Shown here one piece after another: positions 32,121 to 43,900 of a stretch of 64,000 nucleotides of DNA (position 1 is the stretch's first letter; each line of letters begins with the position of its first letter). Position numbers and translations under genes: made by a program. Under the pieces are notes generated by a model. It worked only from the letters and a program-made list of their open reading frames with translations. It ran no database searches and had not been told where the DNA came from. Origin of the DNA: Dasyornis broadbenti (Eukaryota; Chordata; Aves; Passeriformes; Dasyornithidae); the NCBI GenBank assembly GCA_013397935.1, contig VZRN01002952.1, forward strand, positions 501,580-565,579. Direction: 5' to 3'.

Positions 32121-35100
32121 GACAGATGTGTCATCAAAGTAAAGTTCTTTCTAACTCTTTATGATGCTGTGCTGGCTGCTTTGGACAAGCATAAAAAGTG
32201 AGGTAGAAACAACTGCAGAACAGTTTGCTGAAGTCTAGCTGAACAGCAGAAGGTAGAATATTTGGCTTACTATTTGAGCCTTCATGTTGTTAAATTTTCT
32301 TGTCAGTATCTCCAGATGTTGTCATGCAGTTTAGGAAATGGGGCTGGGCAGATCCTCCTTTGAATTCTCCATTTTTTCACAAGTACTTGCCTTTTGGATT
32401 GATAATCCAATTTGTTGCTTTGAGTCCTGTGTTCCTGTTTGGGCAAAAACATCTTTGTGTGCAAGCTAGAAAGGCATCCTGCTGAGTTTTGCAGCAGGGA
32501 ATGACTTTGTTGTTTCCATTTCTCTGACAGAGCGAGGACCCTGCCAGGCTAGAGCAAAAGCTCCAAGTTTTTCCTTTCCAGAGGTTACTGCACCAGCTGT
32601 CCTGGGGCTGATGGGGGAAGTGAAGGATAGAGATAGCTTGGTTTCCTGAAGAACTGAAGTTTATGCACATGCCTTTTCTGTCAGTATTCTGCAATAATTT
32701 TTAAGCTCAGTGGCTGTCTTAGCCAAGTTTGAACAGGGCAGGTGGCTGGAAGTTCCAGGAAAAGCCATTGTTCTGAGTAAAATATTCCAGTAGTTGCCCC
32801 ACCTAGGGAAAGAAGCCAGTCTTGGCTAATCATCCTGTGCTGGGGTCCTACACCTGAAGGGAGCAAGAATGAAGAGAAAAACCTCTCCAAATCTTCAGGA
32901 AAGCAGGGTTCTTGAGTTCTGCTGCTCATGAAACAACTTGTTTAACTCTCTTATCTTGACATTTTACATACTAGTCTATTGCAAGGATATGGACCTTCCA
33001 GACTCTCTCCCACATAGAAAAAAATTCAAAGAATGAAGGTGACAGTAAATATTCAGCAATCTCCCTCTAATGCAGGTGGTGGGAGGGTTGGGAGCAGCCC
33101 CCAGACAGGAGGTGACTGGTTCTCCAAGAGCCCCCTTTGAGATGAGACTGGGCTGGGAACGCAGCGGGGACCCACGGCAGCTCGGGGATGTCACCTTCAG
33201 CATCATTCACACTCAGCATTGTGAACTCAATTCCTCGACAGCTGGGGATTTGGACTGTCCTTTGCTCCCAGGCCAGCATGGCCCCCTCACTGCTCAGATG
33301 GTGCTGCCTTCTTGTGGGAACTGCACTTGACTGCCTTGACAGTCTGGCCACCCTTGGCTAAGAGTTATATCCAGATAAAAACTTCGCTTTTGAAGAAGAA
33401 TAAATACTTTTTTCTCTGCAAAAAAACTCTGACAACAAAGTCTTGCATGAAAAGCCAATGTCAGAGATCTCATGCTCAGCCCAGAACAAAACAGAGCCAA
33501 GCTCTTTCCAGCAGCATGATACTCCACCCCTTCAATTGGATTTCCAGGACCCAGGCTGGAGAAAGAAATGGAAGTTTAACAGCAATTCCTGAAGGACAAC
33601 TGTTGGGGGATTCCGATTTCAGTAAAGAGGAGAAAGGTACAGTTAAGCAACAGTTCTGGTGATTCTTTATCAGACATTGATCCCATTTTTATTCTTTCTG
33701 TTCCAGAGTTCTCAAAATAGACAGCCTGACTAATAACTCCAGAAATGCTGTTGTTCTAAACAAAAAGCAACACTTATTTATTTCAAGCATTTTCAGATAG
33801 ATATGCTACACAGCAATGCCAAAAGCAGAGAAATTTCAGTGTATAATTCCTAGTTTTGTAGATAGTTCTAATAAATTATTTGGACTTGGTTTTCAAAATT
33901 TTGTAGAAGTTTAAATGTCCTAACTTAACACTTCTTAAGTATTTATTGCTTGCCAGTAACTAAAATTAATCTACTGTATTTCAACAGATTATATGCAAGC
34001 GGTTTTATTATTTTCGGATGTATTTAGAATGATGTGAAGCCTCAAAGAATACATTTTATTACTACTCTTCATCACTATGCTGAAGCTGCTATTGACTGCG
34101 CCAGTGTAACAGGGTGTCCCTCCATCATTTCTTCCTTAGTTCCTTTCTAATCCACCAGAGCTAAAGCCTAGTAAACAATCTCATATTTTTGTTCATGTTT
34201 TTGTTGTTCTGTACTGAAACAGTGGAGAATGGAGGAATGTATTCCCTTTGTTCTGAAGAGGCAGGAAAAATGATGACTTAGATACACTTAGCACTTGAGG
34301 GGGAAAAAAATCAACTTAGTTAAATTTTCTGTAGATCAGCCATGGAGTTTGATGCAGTAATGTCAGTGTAAAAATGTGACCTAGGCTTCTGCTGAAAGCA
34401 GAAGCATTTAACTATACCAGCAACACCCAACGCAAGGCTTCACCATCTCCTGTCTGAAGAATTCTCTCCTGGCACAAACTGCCTTGTGTGAAGAGCTGCG
34501 GGTGAGTTATTTTTGATGGACGGCCAGACTGTGTGTACATACAATTCTGACCCCATTTTAGGGCAAAGCTTGAATTCAAATGATGGATCCTCTGTGTACT
34601 GAGCCTGTGCTGTGGGCTAAATCTGTGAACATGTGAACAGCTCAAAGTTTTGCTGCTGGGCATTTTGTGGTTTCTGGGTGTGCAGTAACAGCAAAGTAGC
34701 TCCTCTGAATTCTGTTCCTCCTGGCTGCTAAATTGTAGCAGTGATGTGATGGTTAATTAGAATATTAATATTAGTATTAAATTATCTGTAATGTTTTCCA
34801 CTGGGTTCTTCTAATATTATTTTGGGGTTTTGCCATTTACATTTTGATTGCTTCCAAGCAGTTTCTCGATGGAAGCCACAGTACAGCAAAACCTGTAATG
34901 GTAAAGGATTTTAGTGAACGTTACTGTGTAGAGTTTCTTAGTGCAGAGGAAACTGAATCCTGGAACGTTTTGGACTGAAAGACAGGAAAAACTGAAAGCC
35001 CAAATGGTATTGAGTAATTCTCCAACCACATATGCTTCCCTGCATTGTTCTGGACGGTGGCTTCACGCCAAGCTCCTCTCAGCTCTGTTCAAAACGAGTA

Positions 35101-37858
35101 ATGTAAAACCCATGAGAAGCATAGCCCTAATTTCCAGATTCTGTTTGCTCTCCTCTCCTGTGGCAGCCTTGATTTAAGATGAAATGGATTCCCAGCTGTT
35201 GGCACCATCAAAGGTCTCCACTGAAAACTTCAGAGATTTTCTTTTTTTTCTTGTTCAGCAAAGTTCCAAATTCTTTCCTTCCTACCACTATGACTGCAGA
35301 GTTTAGTGCCAGGGGACAAATCAGATATCAGAATGTCAGCATGCAAATTATGGGTATTCATGCTGCAAAACAAATATCCTGCTGAGAGAAAGTCCAGTCA
35401 ATCCTGATCTTTTTCCCTTACAGGTTGTGCACTGCCATAACAATGTTCCCACATACGGACACAAGGCTTCTGTATTCAGCCAAGCACAAATCCCTGGGCA
35501 CGGGCTGTGAAGTGACAAAGCACCTGCGTTATAGCCAAGTATTCCTGTAAAAACCCACAGAAGACAGAGTTTAAAAGCCTGTTGGCATCCTGACTTTCTC
35601 ACCTGATGTAATTGCACTTGTTTTGTGCATGCAGCAATGTTCTAATGTTCTTCCCAGCTAATGGGATGCCACAATGTTTTCCTGGCAGGACACGCTGCAG
35701 AAACCCAGGCTGCTCTCCCACTGCACTGAATTAGAGGATACAGCAATGCACGTGATCATTGCTGATGGTGCAGTGTGCATATTGTTGTGGTTTTATTCCG
35801 TATCCCCTGCCCTGTTGTGGTTTTATTCACATGCTACTCTTGTGCAGAAGCACAAAAAGCAGCTAAGGAGCCATGGACATCATGCTGACTGTGGCAGAAG
35901 CAATTCTTGGTGATTCAATGTGTCACTCTGCACTAGGAAGCTCGGTGGAAGGAGCAGATAAACCACTTAGGTAAGGGCATAGTCTGGTGACATTTACTGT
36001 GCTCTAAAAAATAGTGCCAGGCTGCTTGCGGAAAGATGAGTGTGTCTTGGTTTAGGCCTGGCTCAGCAACCCCATGATGGTGCTATCCTGACTGTGTTTT
36101 CTACCCCAAATTAATAAAGCATGGAAGAAACATGGCAATGGGGAAGGTGCTCAGTAGTCTCTTGTTTTTGTAGCAGAACCCTGTGAGGAGGCTCCTTGTT
36201 CAGATTGTGGTGGCAGCTCCTGCTCAAGGGAATATGATGCCAGCCTGCTTCACTGTGGCTTTCCAAATCCAGCCACGTCTTTCGTCATCCCCACGTGAAG
36301 AAACCTGGCCTAGGTCTGTAGGGAACAGAGCAATTTGCCAGGTGTGAGCACACACCTTTCCAGAGCCAAGAGCACGAGTCACTTCATACAGATATGGGAT
36401 GACAGATAAGATACCTATAAACTGAGATTATAAGAGCTTCTATGGTCTGTTAGTGTTGTGTCTTCTTTGAGGTAGGGCATTGCTGTTCAATGCTTGCAGA
36501 GGGGGGACTCTACGGCACTTGAGGTCTTTCAGCTCAACCTTACCTTGATCACCTGCTCAGCAAAGGCTGAAATTTGCCTCTCTGTTGTGTTACCATAAAA
36601 TCTTGTGTTAATTCCTCACACAGAACTCTTTGCAGAGCAGGCAGATGTCCTAAACATCTGATGCTTCTAGAATACAGCAACAATTACAAATATCAGAAGG
36701 AATTTTCTGTCTTCCAAAGTTGCACACACATAAACCTGCCTTTCCATGAAAATATCCATAATCCAGTGCCAAAGGGCCCAGCTCTAGGGAATGCTTTAAT
36801 ATGTCCTAGAAATTAAAACCACACTAGACATGGCTCATGCTCTGGTTCCACCTGATGGCCATACTCCCTCTGTGGCTCCCTGACAGGAGCAGGGGATCAG
36901 AATCCCAGATAGACACCTGATAGAATATGTAATATGCTTGTGACAGAGATGCAAGTAGTTTTGAGGAGTTTGTGCAGAAAAATTCACATTTCCAGAGGTT
37001 TACGTCCAAAAAGGACACAGAGGAGTCCTGTAACTTTACTCAATAACAAAGGGAGAGGCCATGGGGCATTTCTCCATGGGGTCTCTCAAATTGTTGGAGG
37101 ATGCAGCCTCATTTTTATCCTAATTTTCCGGCTGTATCTCCCTCTCCCTTTCCCCATTGGCTGAGGTACTTGGACTTTCCAGTCCGCCTACTACGTGTTC
37201 CCATTAATATGTACCCCCCTGTATAATATACGGTACATGATCATGAAAATTAGCTCTAAGTCCACCCTGGGCAGAGAAAGTAATAGTCACAACCCTATTA
37301 AGTCTTCGTTTTTCTTCCCAAAGTTCAGGAGTTTAGCATGGCCTTGGCTGAGCAGCAGTGTGTGTCAATTAGTAACATTTTCTGAAATTGATGGTTTCTC
37401 CCATTACTTCCTTATCTATGAGTCTCCGGCCCTATCTACAAGCAGGCTCACACAATCTGTTTGTAAAGACACATTCATCTTATTCCTTTCAAGTTAAATA
37501 GTGTTGAGCAAAACTGCAGATAGCAGAACCCACGAAAGTTCCTAGGTGAATATATAACCACCTTAAACACAGGTATTGTTCAATGCATGCAGCAAAATGC
37601 CTGAACGGCCCAGTAACTGCAAAGGTTTTAAATAAATGATTAAATATTAAGAATCTCTGAGTGTAACGGGCATGGCACTCCGCTCAGGGCACACGATTTT
37701 ACACATGGATTCAGCGAAAAGCTTTGCGCGCTGAGAGGCGGCCGCGGGAGGCCGGCGGGGACGGGTGCGCGGGGTCAGCGGGTGCGGGCGGCCGGTGGAC
37801 AGCCCGAGCGGCCCCCGGCGGCGGGCGCCAAACGGAACCCGCACCGTGCCCGCGGCAA

Positions 37859-37908
37859 NNNNNNNNNNNNNNNNNNNNNNNNNNNNNNNNNNNNNNNNNN
37901 NNNNNNNN
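37859..37908. other. Assembly gap of 50 N
   Basis: Exactly 50 N in the GC-rich SRPK1 5' flank, probably a fixed-size placeholder, so the true missing length is unknown. Confidence 0.98.
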
Positions 37909-37976
37909 GGCCGAGGCGCGCGTGCCCAGCCTGGCGGGCGCAGCGCAGGCGCCCGGGGCCGCCGGCGGTGGCGGCC

Positions 37977-37989
37977 ATGGAGCGGAAAG
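37977..37989 (+). CDS. SRPK1: SRPK1 coding exon 1
   Basis: Only 13 coding bases (MERK plus one base) precede donor GTGAGC. The start context GCGGCCATGG has G at -3 and +4, a strong initiation context. Intron 1 is only 85 nt. Confidence 0.96.
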
Positions 37990-40900
37990 GTGAGCACGGC
38001 GCGGCCTCCATCGCCCCGCGGGGCCTCCGCCGGGCCCGCCGTCGTTCACGCCTCTCTCTCCTTCTCTCTCTCAGTGCTGGCGCTGCAGGCCCGGAAGAAG
38101 CGGACCAAAGCCAAGAAGGACAAGGCCCAGAGGAAGTAAGTGCGGCCGCGTCTCCCTTCAGGCGGCATCTCCCGCCGACGCCGCCGCTTCTTTGTTCCCC
38201 CCGGCCCTCCCCGCGGGGAAGGGGCTGCCGTGCCCGGCGACACGGAAGGCGCTCGGGGCCGGAGGAGCGTGCGAGCCCCTGGGGCTGGGCGGGTTTTTAA
38301 CGTGAGTTAACCGAGGGCACGTTCCGGGCGCAGGCAGAGCGCAGCCGGCGCGTGGCCTGGGGTGGCGGTTTTGCCGCCCAGCTCTGGCCGGCGGCCGCTC
38401 GCCCGGTCCGGCCGCGGCTCCTTGGGCTGGATGGGAAGCGGGAGGCTCTGCCTTCCCTGCTTCGCCCCGAAACTCGCCCGTGGAGCTGCGGTGGTGCTTA
38501 GGGATGGAGCGCCGGGTGGTGGGCTGCCCTCGCAGGCTCCTCTTGGCCCGGGGCTGTATCCTGGGGGAGTTGTCAGCGTCCCCTCTCTGCACTCCCCGGG
38601 GTACTTAAGTAACTGCCAGCTTTAGGAACCAGCTTCTCTTGTCTCTCTTCCTCCTCTTGACTCTCTTGCCCCCCTGAGCTTTTTTCTTTTTTTCTCCTCT
38701 TAAATCTTGCCGAAAGAATGCCGTGGTGTGTTGTTTACTTCATTCTGTAACTTTGATCCTCTCGTGTGGCTTCTGTCCTGCCGCAGGAATGTCACGAGTC
38801 TTTATGTATGGGGAACTTTTGGAGGCAGATGTAAAAATTGAAAGAACCCGAGTAAATACTAAACAATGGCTTTCAGCAAGCTGCACTGTATTCAGTGCTG
38901 CTGGTGGATTCCTTTCTAGAGAAAGGTGATGTAAATCCGAGAGCTAGTTCTTTGAGCTCCATAAAATGCTGCTTATTTCTGTAAAATCTGTGGTACCTCA
39001 GGATGTTTTTTACTCGAAGGTGCCTAGGAACCAAAGATACTTAGTAAGTAAGGCTAAGGCTTTGAGGGTGGGAGTTGGGGTTTATTTTCTTTAGGCCTAG
39101 AGTAATGCTTTCTCAGTCACTTCCTCAGACACATCACAGGGATTTAAAATATTTTTTCTCGTTGCCTCCAGCCAGGAGTCAGTGGTTTTGAGACGGGGCT
39201 TTTGAAGATGAAGAGCATTAACCAAAGTATTTGGGAGATGTGTGTTATGGTTCCATGCTATTCCATACATGTTCCTGGTATTTCTTGAAGGTAGCATTAG
39301 GAAAAATTTTGAAATGCTCTTTTCCTCCTCTAATTTCTGTATGAATAATCCATTGTTAAATTCTATATGTGCTCCCTTTTTTTTTTTCCCTCTCTAGCTG
39401 CAGACCAACAATACTGGCTCGGCCAACAGAGTACACAGTGCAGTTGGGAAGACTGATCTCTGTGTAGATTTTGAGGTCGCTGAATGATAACTTTCAGAGC
39501 TGGCATGTTTGGGTTTTTTTATAAATTTTTTTTTTTAACCACATATTCAGGACAGGTTAAATGCACTGCTGGTTAACTCTTGATTTTGCCACTAACCTTG
39601 GTTTGAGTGCAGAGCCATGGTATTTGCCCAATGCTGTGTTTATATTCTTATACTACGTGCTTCAGCTCTGTTCTCTGGTACCATATGTTTATTGGATTCT
39701 GCCTCAAAAATCAAAGAAACTTGCATGTACTTTACGCTTTATGCTGTGCAACTAAAAGAACCCAGTGTCAGCCTCTAACTTTAGGTACAGCCCTGCAACA
39801 TTTATTCTATTTAAATACAAAACTGCTCTAGTTAAATCTTCTAAAATAGGCTTAACTGGGTTGTTTCATGACTTTCCATAAAATCTATGCTTGAAAGCAC
39901 ATGGAATGTGCTTTTAATATCTGATGTTCCATTATTGTTTAGATCACACATGCAATTTTTTTCTGTAATGTATTTTTTCTATACATGCGCAGTAAAAAGC
40001 ATGAAACAATGATTTTAAAAGGTTGAGTTTAGTGTTTTGAATTATTATGAGTAAGTACAAAAATGCAGAGAATGTTCTGAAGGGATTTAAAACAATTCAA
40101 AATCTTTCATTTTAGAAGTAAGCTACACCTGCTCTAAATTCACCTATCAACCCAATCTGGTTAAAAACAGAACAAAAGAAACCACCTGGAAAGGTTAAAA
40201 GAAACTGGAAAATTACTTATCTTTTTCATCATTCAGTAGTTATATTGCTGCATGTTAGGTTCAGACAAAAGCAGCCTAAACTGATTTATTATAGAAACAT
40301 CTTGTAAATACTAATTATGCTTCTGTGTATAAGCTTTTTTATAGGAAGGTTAACCGCATTCTTCATTTTCTGCAAATTCAGGATGTTCCTATTTCTTTCT
40401 CTCCTTTCTGTCTTGAAACTGCCTTCAGTGAAGTGCTTTTATCCTGACTCTCTTCTGTAGAAGGAGAGCAGGCAGAGTCTCTTGGAATTCTGAAGGTGAG
40501 ATACCTGTATTTTCCCAATCCAATAAAACTGCCCCAAATCATTTTGTAATCTGGAAGATTCCTTAAACCAGCTGTCTCAAATGTTTGCTCAGGAAGCTTC
40601 TACTCGCCTCTGCTGCTTGTTGGTTCCATTTCTGCTACTGTCAAGTTGGAAAAATATTGTGGTTGTGTACCTTTGTTCAGGTCCCATTTTTGTGAGAACT
40701 GAGGGACAGGGACAGTGACAGCTGAATGCCCTGGAGGGACAAAATACATGCTCAGATCCGGGGGATCCTGAGTTCAGATATTGACTGTAACTGATTGCTT
40801 TGTGGCCTTGAGTGAAGCATTGATTTCAGTTTCTTAATTTCACTGCTTTTCATCAACAAGGCAAGGAATTAGAATTAAAATTGATCTAATATAAAATATT

Positions 40901-43900
40901 TTCAGAAAATGAGAGGCCTCTTCTTTAGTGTTAAGAATATATCAGGAGATCCACATGTCAAAAGCAGTTGCTAACAAAATATAGGGAGTTTGGTACACGG
41001 GTTACTGAACAGTTTGTGTTGCTGCCCAAAGGTAGCTTTTCTGAAAGCTATCTGGGGAAGAACGTGATGTATTAATTTTATAATTTCTTGAAGTGTGAAC
41101 ATCTTGGATGGTAACAGTCAGTTGATTCCCAAAGGCACTCAAAAAACCCTGTCTTTAAAAAAGGAGCTTGTAGGCTTGCAAGCTTTTTTTTCATACCAGA
41201 GCTTTACTAACTTCATAAACTCTTCAGACAGCAGTGTCTGGTGAGGTGCATTCAGGTAGTTATGTTTGCCCAACTGTCAAAAATGCGGAAGTCTTTTGCA
41301 GTTCTTTGAAGCAGTTAGCGTGTCTTTGGAGTTCAGCTTTGGTGGACAGATGTGCTGGTTGTAATACTTGCCCTGGTCCTGAGGAGGGTGGGGCAAACGC
41401 ACAGTGCTTTCCTGGGAGCACTTCTTTCACTAGTTTTCTTTGTGTTCTGTGGAATTGCAAACATAATTCTCTGTGTTCTGATGTTTCTTGAGCTGTCCTG
41501 GATGGGGACGTGCCAGGAGGAAGACACGATGGGTGTGCCAACAGTTGGGGCTTTCATCCCTGCTCTGTGCTCTGCAGGTGTCCCTGCACTGCTGTGCTGG
41601 AGATGTTGTAATGCCGTGGTGCAGTAAGGTGTGTAGGAAGCAGGGCAGGCTAACAGGAGATCATCAGCTGGATTTTTGAAGCCCCCATGTGCTGTTTGGA
41701 GGTGAACGTTGCTTTGAGTTAGCTGCGAAATGATAGCAGAGGTGATGCTGAAGTGTGGCTTCTCCCCGCTTTCATTTAAAAGAGATTCACAGTCACAGAA
41801 TCGCTGAGGCTGGAAAAGCCCTCCAAGATCATTGAGTCCAACCTGTGACCAAACACCACCTTGTCACCCAGCCCAGAGCACTGAGTGCTATGTCCAGGTG
41901 TTTCTTAAACATCTCCAGGGATGGGAACTCCACCACCTCCCTGGGCTGCCCCTTCCAATGTTTAAAAACCCTTTCTGTGGAGAAATTGCTCCTGAGAATT
42001 CCTTCTTAATTTCATATTCTGTACGACTGCTGCAGTATGTGAACAAAAATTTAATACACAAGGAAAAACTGGTATTTACTTCAGAACTGTGCTTCTGTTT
42101 GAAAATACAAGCTTCTGTTTGAACTAAAATACAAATATAATGGTGTTTTACTGATGTCTCTAGTAATTTATAATGGACTTAGGCACTTGTGACTGTTAGA
42201 TCATAACTGCTAGTAAAATACTGTGGTGTTTCTCTGTCTATGTTTTATGTTGCAAGGCCTAAGAAGTGCAAACTGTTTGCTTTGTCCTAGGAGAAAATTA
42301 CTCCTTTAGTTACTACTGAGATTAAGAGCCAGAATTTAAAAACTTGTCTGAAACACCCATCCAGATTCAAAGCAGTTAAAGAATCAAGCAACAGATTGAA
42401 GAAGTAGTTCTGTGTTATAGCTCATTTTTCTGAAGTGAAGAAAATAAGTGTGCTACATAGAACTAGGCTAGAGGTCTGTATAATGTGTAGGTGGTGGATA
42501 TTTCAGTGGCAGGCCCGAATGATAATACTGTTTCATCAAATTCGGTGTCTTTTATGTTTCAGGAAAATTTTGTTTATTCACATACAAAACCACTAGTTCT
42601 GTGTAAGGGGTGTTGAATCAATGGTGCTTCAAAGCAGAACATTTTATTACTGTAAGCATGAGTGTCTGCAAAAGTAGTGGCAGCCATAGGGCATGTGGTT
42701 TGTTCTGCAAAGTGTGCACGATCTGAATTTCTTTCTGCTAATTCTGCCTGCACTGTTGACTTTAATCATTTCTTACAGGCTTTACTGAGTGGGAGATATT
42801 TTTTCACAGGACTTTCAATAGATCCTCTGTCTCCCTCTACTCCTGCAGGGAAGCAGTAGCAGAGCTAAGACAGTAGTCCTGCTTTCTCCCCATTTCTTCC
42901 CAAATGCCAGCAATATTCATTATTTTCAAGAAGCTGTTTTACCATTACCTGAAAATTTCTGGCAAGACTCTTTGACATGCAGTGAAGCCTCACTAATTTC
43001 TTTTTCCTCTCCAAAATTGCTATGAAGACAGACAAAGTTGGTGGTTTTCCATCTGTGAAGTCTGGGGAGCAGAAAATTCTTAGTAGGATCTGAGAGTTTC
43101 CAGCTTATTATTGTATGTCTTGCTTGGCTCACCTGTCTTTGAAGAGCCCTGGAGTTCTGACAGCTCTCTCAGGTTCTTCCTCAATTTATTCAAAGCTTTG
43201 GCTGGGATCATATTGGATTATATTTTCCTTATTGTCTTTCATAATTGATATCAGGGATATGTGTTTTTTTAAGTATTTTAAGTATAAGTTCAAGGTAGAG
43301 TCAGAATGCATTGCCCTCATGATTTTTTTTCATTCAAATACAGAAGTGATTATCAGACCATGACAGGACACAACTGAAATCTGCTGGTTTCCATGGAAGT
43401 CCTTTGGTTCGTGATAGCTGGAATAGCAGACAGTTCTACAAACAGCTTGTTAAGTGCTTGTGTGGGGGAGTGGGGATGGGAAGCAAGAAACTTGATTGCC
43501 TGTTATTTGTGTTTTAATACTGTTCTCATGTGAAAGCCAGTACTTGTCTTCAAACTGAACTCCCACAGATCCGCTCATCAAAATATGTCTTGGTGCCTCT
43601 CAGGGCTGTTACTGAAAACCTAAATGTTTGACCATCTCCAGTCTTCTTTTAAGTTCTTGACAGTGTTCTTCCTGTAGCTCAGGGATGAGTGCTCTATAGC
43701 AGCAAGTATTGTGGATCTGCCCTGCTGGCAGAGAACACCAGTTCTTTATTCAGAAAAACAGGGATGCAACAGTGAATGAGTTGCAATAATCAGAAAATAA
43801 TGTGGATTGTAGGCTCGTAAGTCCCCCACCATCTATGATTTATAATTCTCCCAAATCCTCTCAAAATAGTTGGAATTTTTTGAGCAGAGAGGTCAACTGC

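Larger units (their letters stand above)
26351..37650. other. Intergenic interval between MAPK14 and SRPK1
   Basis: This 11.3 kb interval has no recognisable protein-coding exon. The ORFs are short, overlap on both strands and resemble no family known to me. Contents: a CR1 at 31188-32090, a 19-T run at 32102-32120, a somewhat GC-richer patch at about 33060-33350, and short AT repeats near 30528-30555. Mammals carry SLC26A8 here, on the strand that would be plus in this window. I found no SLC26 transporter or STAS-domain segment. Confidence 0.65.
37680..38560 (+). promoter_or_regulatory. SRPK1: SRPK1 CpG island, promoter and 5' UTR
   Basis: A sharp GC- and CpG-rich block surrounds exons 1 and 2. 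A GCGCAGGCGC element at 37943-37952 resembles an NRF1 site and lies about 25 nt before the start codon. Part of the promoter is hidden by the 50-N gap, so the transcription start cannot be placed. Confidence 0.8.

Noticed and set aside
26351..37650. A single shared bidirectional promoter for MAPK14 and SRPK1
   Set aside because: The genes are divergent, but their CpG islands are separate and more than 11 kb apart, so each has its own promoter.
37647..38592. Several long open frames around the SRPK1 island
   Set aside because: They are CpG composition artefacts, and several run through the 50-N gap. Only the short MERK exon and exon 2 are real.
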